A stretch of 58,599 nucleotides of DNA from Magnetococcales bacterium (lineage in GTDB: Bacteria; Pseudomonadota; Magnetococcia; Magnetococcales; Magnetaquicoccaceae), in contig JADGAR010000022.1 in the NCBI GenBank assembly GCA_015231915.1, positions 824-59,422 of the forward strand, in the 5' to 3' direction. This document shows, piece by piece, positions 55,904 through 58,599 of the stretch. The translations under genes and the position numbers were made by a program. The notes under the pieces are model-generated. The model was given only the letters and a program-made list of their open reading frames with translations. It did not search any database and had not been told where the DNA came from. Numbering within the stretch: the first letter of the stretch is position 1; each line of letters begins with the position of its first letter.

Positions 55904-56920
55904 ATGCCCCCCCGCATCGACCTGTCGGTGATCATCCCCACCCGGAACGAAAACCACCACCTCCCCGCGCTCCTGGAACAACTGGGCCAACAACGGCAGG
56001 TGACGCTGGAAATCCTGGTGGCCGACGGCGGCTCGCAAGACGGCACCCGGACCACCGCCCTGGCGGCGGGAGCGCGCCTGATCGATGCCCCCGCCGGACG
56101 CGGCGTCCAGATGAATGCCGCAGCCAGGATCGCTACGGGCGAGGATCTCCTGTTTCTGCACGCCGACTCCGGTCTGACGGATCCGTATCTGCTGCATGGG
56201 GCGTTGCAGGCCATGCGACAGGCGCGCCTCCGGCACGGCGTGCGCTGCGCGGGTCATTTTCCGTTGCGCTTTGTCGATCGCCCCCCAGGTCACGAACGCA
56301 TTTTCCATTTCTTCGAAACCAAAAGCGGCCTCAATCGACCGGGTTGTTTCAATGGGGATCAGGGCCTGTTGCTGGCGCGCGCCTACTTTCTGGAACTGGG
56401 AGGCTTCGCGGAGGATCTGCCGTTTCTGGAGGACCAGCGACTCTCCCCCCGCATCGCCGCAACGGGACACTGGCTGACCCTCCCTGGCACCCTTGCCACC
56501 TCGGCGCGCCGCTTCCGCCAGGAGGGGGTCATGGAACGCATGGTACTCAACGCCCTGATCCTGATCGCCCTGCGGGCCGAACTCCTGGAATTTCTCAGGC
56601 GCGCCCCGGCCATTTATCGCAACCAGGAACAGACTGGCCCACAGCGCATCTCCCCCTTTTTCCGGCTGTTCCGGGAGTTGTGCCGGGAAGGCGGAAGCAG
56701 GGCCGCCTTGCGGCGCTGGCTGACCATCGGTCGCTTCGCGCGGCAATCGTTCTGGCAACTGATGCTGCTGCTCGATCTGCTGGCCTGGCACGACCGCATG
56801 GCTGCCCGCATCAACCGCTGCGCCGACTGCTTTGATCTCTTCTGGATGGGATTGTCTTGGCTGGGATTCCACCTGACCTGGCTGTGGCTGGTCAGGCGGG
56901 AAAAAAAGCAGCAACCTTAA
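55904..56920 (+). CDS. GT2 family glycosyltransferase
   Basis: 338-residue glycosyltransferase of the TIGR04283-like GT-A type. SVIIPTRNENHHLPALLEQL and LVADGGSQDGT bind the nucleotide-sugar; LLFLHADS gives the DxD-like metal site. The C-terminal helix (about 315-333) may anchor it to the membrane. AGAGG precedes ATG 55904; a longer frame upstream crosses the promoter region. Acceptor unknown. Its TAA overlaps the fabD stop on the other strand. Confidence 0.87.
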   Translation: MPPRIDLSVIIPTRNENHHLPALLEQLGQQRQVTLEILVADGGSQDGTRTTALAAGARLIDAPAGRGVQMNAAARIATGEDLLFLHADSGLTDPYLLHGALQAMRQARLRHGVRCAGHFPLRFVDRPPGHERIFHFFETKSGLNRPGCFNGDQGLLLARAYFLELGGFAEDLPFLEDQRLSPRIAATGHWLTLPGTLATSARRFRQEGVMERMVLNALILIALRAELLEFLRRAPAIYRNQEQTGPQRISPFFRLFRELCREGGSRAALRRWLTIGRFARQSFWQLMLLLDLLAWHDRMAARINRCADCFDLFWMGLSWLGFHLTWLWLVRREKKQQP

Positions 56921-57846
56921 AACACAAGCTTGTCCAGATCCGCTGGTCCGTTCACCGCCACGGCCCGCACCTCCTGGCCGATGCGCTTCAGCATGCCGGT
57001 CAACACCTGACCGGTGCCCAACTCCACGAAGGTGTCCACGCCCAGTTCGAGCAGACGCCGCATCGAAGCCTCCCAACGTACCGGGGCGGTCACCTGCTCC
57101 ACGAGTTGCGCACGGATGGTTGCGCCCTGTTGCGTCTCCCTGGCCGTGACATTGGCCACCAGGGGCACCTGCAAGTCGTCGATCCCCTGCCCGGCCAACA
57201 CCTCGGCCATGGTCTGCGCGGCCTTGACCATCAACGCGCAATGAAAAGGGGCCGACACCGGCAGCATGACGCAACGCGCCCGTTTCGCCTTTGCCAGGGC
57301 CATGGCACGCTCCACGGCACCGAGATGGCCGGAGATGACAATCTGCGCCGAGGTGTTGAAGTTGGCCGGGGCACACACCTGTCCGGTGGATTCAGCCGCC
57401 TCGCGGCAGACATTTTCCACCTCGGCTGGATCGAGATTGAGCACCGCCGCCATCCCCCCCTCCCCCGGAGGGCAGGCCGCACGCATGGCCTCGCCCCGAA
57501 TCCGCACCAGGCGAATGGCATCCATGGGCGAAAACCCGCCAGCCGCCGCAACGGCTGCGTATTCCCCCAAAGAATGGCCTGCCACGAAGTCCGGACGCAG
57601 GGTGGTACGGCTCGTCACCAGTTGGAAGGCGGCCAGACCCGTCAACACCAGGGCGGGCTGGGTATTTTCCGTCTGACGCAGCAGCTCCTCCGGCCCCTGG
57701 AACATCCATTCACTCAAGGGAATGCCCAGGGCGGCATCGGCCTGGTGGAACAACCCGGCGATATCGTCCCCGCCGGCGAACAGGTCACGCCCCATGCCTA
57801 CGGCCTGGGACCCCTGTCCGGGAAAGAGAAAGGCGACCTTACCCAT
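56917..57846 (-). CDS. fabD: Malonyl-CoA:ACP transacylase
   Basis: 309-residue enzyme that loads malonate onto acyl carrier protein for fatty-acid synthesis. FLFPGQGSQAVGMG at the start, the nucleophile Ser in GHSLGEYAAV, an active-site His in SAPFHCALM, and the late VELGTGQVLTGMLKR are all conserved. It follows the NYN gene by 4 bases. The usual fabH, fabG and acpP neighbours are not in the window. Confidence 0.96.
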   Translation of the reverse strand: MGKVAFLFPGQGSQAVGMGRDLFAGGDDIAGLFHQADAALGIPLSEWMFQGPEELLRQTENTQPALVLTGLAAFQLVTSRTTLRPDFVAGHSLGEYAAVAAAGGFSPMDAIRLVRIRGEAMRAACPPGEGGMAAVLNLDPAEVENVCREAAESTGQVCAPANFNTSAQIVISGHLGAVERAMALAKAKRARCVMLPVSAPFHCALMVKAAQTMAEVLAGQGIDDLQVPLVANVTARETQQGATIRAQLVEQVTAPVRWEASMRRLLELGVDTFVELGTGQVLTGMLKRIGQEVRAVAVNGPADLDKLVF

Positions 57847-57850
57847 GGTT

Positions 57851-58456
57851 TCAGTTTGCGGATGGCTGAGCAGGTTCCGCCTGCGGAATGACGGAGGGGC
57901 ACGCGTTGTGCTGGGAGTGGGGATTGCGCATCAACTCGGGTTTGAGGGTATTGAGTTCGATGAACTCGTCCGCCTGACGGCGGAGTTCATCGGCGATCAT
58001 CGGGGGTTGCGTCAACAGGGAACTGACCACCGAGACGAACTTGCCCTGATTCTGGATCGCCTCCACCACGCTACGGAAGTCGCCATCGCCGGAAAAGAGC
58101 ACCGCATGGTCGTAATGCTGGGCCATTTGCAGCATGCCGACCGCGATTTCGATATCCATGTTTCCCTTGATCCGTTTGTGACCGGTGACCGGATCGATGT
58201 ATTCCTTGATGGGCTTGGTGATGACCGCGTAGCCATTGTAGGCGAGCCAATCCACCAGGGGCCGGATGGGCGAATAATCCTGATCGTCACCCAGGGCGGT
58301 ATAGTAGTAGGCCCTCAGCAGACGGCTGTGGCTCTGGAAGTGCTGAAGCAATTTTTTGTAGTCGAAATCGAAACCGAGCGAGCGGATGGCCGCATAAAGA
58401 TTGGAGCCATCAATGAAGATGACCGTCCTCTCGTTGGGATGGAATGTGATCGGCAT
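57851..58456 (-). CDS. NYN-domain (LabA/DUF88) protein
   Basis: 201-residue NYN/PIN-fold protein, a predicted metal-dependent RNase. Acidic-site residues are visible in VIFIDGSNLYAAI, KGNMDIEIAVGM and LFSGDGDFRSVVEAI. A short Pro/Gln tail follows. ATG at 58456. Downstream fabD starts 4 bases after its stop, so they are co-transcribed. RNA substrate unknown. Confidence 0.9.
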   Translation of the reverse strand: MPITFHPNERTVIFIDGSNLYAAIRSLGFDFDYKKLLQHFQSHSRLLRAYYYTALGDDQDYSPIRPLVDWLAYNGYAVITKPIKEYIDPVTGHKRIKGNMDIEIAVGMLQMAQHYDHAVLFSGDGDFRSVVEAIQNQGKFVSVVSSLLTQPPMIADELRRQADEFIELNTLKPELMRNPHSQHNACPSVIPQAEPAQPSAN

Positions 58457-58494
58457 GCACTTATCCTAAAAAAAAGATAAAAAAAATAGATAAA

Positions 58495-58569
<75 letters not shown>

Positions 58570-58599
58570 ATTGCGGCCTTGATTTGGAGGCCGGGGTGG

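Noticed and set aside
55787-57376. Upstream extension of the thioredoxin-like frame by over 500 codons.
   Set aside because: It is antisense to a convincing glycosyltransferase and part of fabD; the signal peptide at 55786 gives a sensible start.
58585-58599. Possible 3-prime end of a further tRNA on the - strand (CCA after a short GC-rich stem half).
   Set aside because: Only 15 bases are visible and the rest is outside the window, so the fold cannot be tested.

Overview
This window looks like chromosomal DNA of a motile Gram-negative proteobacterium. It encodes outer-membrane porin and TolC-type proteins, lipoproteins, an apolipoprotein N-acyltransferase, periplasmic binding proteins and a chemoreceptor. 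Most genes are GC-rich, tightly packed and often overlap by 4-11 bases. The density of very large hybrid histidine kinases, the bacteriohemerythrin and the mix of alpha-, gamma- and delta-type gene orders would suit a Magnetococcales-like lineage. That is a guess from gene content; no marker gene in the window settles it.

Region 1 (1-1847, + strand) holds the tail of an acidic protein with 120-bp tandem repeats, coupled to a TolC-family protein: probably a type I secretion locus whose start lies outside the window. Region 2 (25462 down to 1871, - strand) is an unbroken run of twelve genes. From promoter to end these are a glycine-zipper lipoprotein, a WD40-caspase, a second caspase with an EF-hand, a bacteriohemerythrin, three sensor kinases (PAS hybrid, MHYT hybrid, REC-PAS-PAS kinase), a REC-HD-GYP regulator, a REC-PP2C phosphatase, a PhnD-like binding protein, a fourth (hybrid) kinase and a phosphate-selective-type porin. 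Region 3 (25635-31639, + strand) is divergent from it: a lone receiver, a REC-kinase, a PstS-like binding protein and a further 1135-residue hybrid kinase. Regions 2 and 3 together form one large envelope-sensing and phosphorelay supercluster. Binding proteins are paired with kinases rather than with ABC transporters, and secreted caspase-fold proteins open the long operon.

Region 4 (31640-35480) is AT-richer, island-like sequence: a good sigma70-type promoter, a 75-residue protein, terminator-like hairpins and a 1052-residue protein of unknown function. Region 5 (35626-41598) holds a GH17-GT2 beta-glucan synthase, an LTA-synthase/OpgB-type transferase, a 57-residue lipoprotein and a chemoreceptor. 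The first two probably build and decorate a periplasmic or surface glucan.

Region 6 (49299 down to 41615, - strand) is a housekeeping operon: coaD, miaB, phoH/ybeZ, a 7TM-HD hydrolase, ybeY, lnt and a dCMP deaminase. Region 7 (55786 down to 49443, - strand) is a thioredoxin-like protein, ftsY, a soluble lytic transglycosylase, rsmD and an ankyrin protein that sits between rsmD and coaD. Region 8 has a GT2 glycosyltransferase (+), then fabD, a NYN-domain protein and tRNA-Gly(GCC) on the - strand. No stretch over 300 bases lacks a gene. No insertion sequence, CRISPR array or rRNA was seen.
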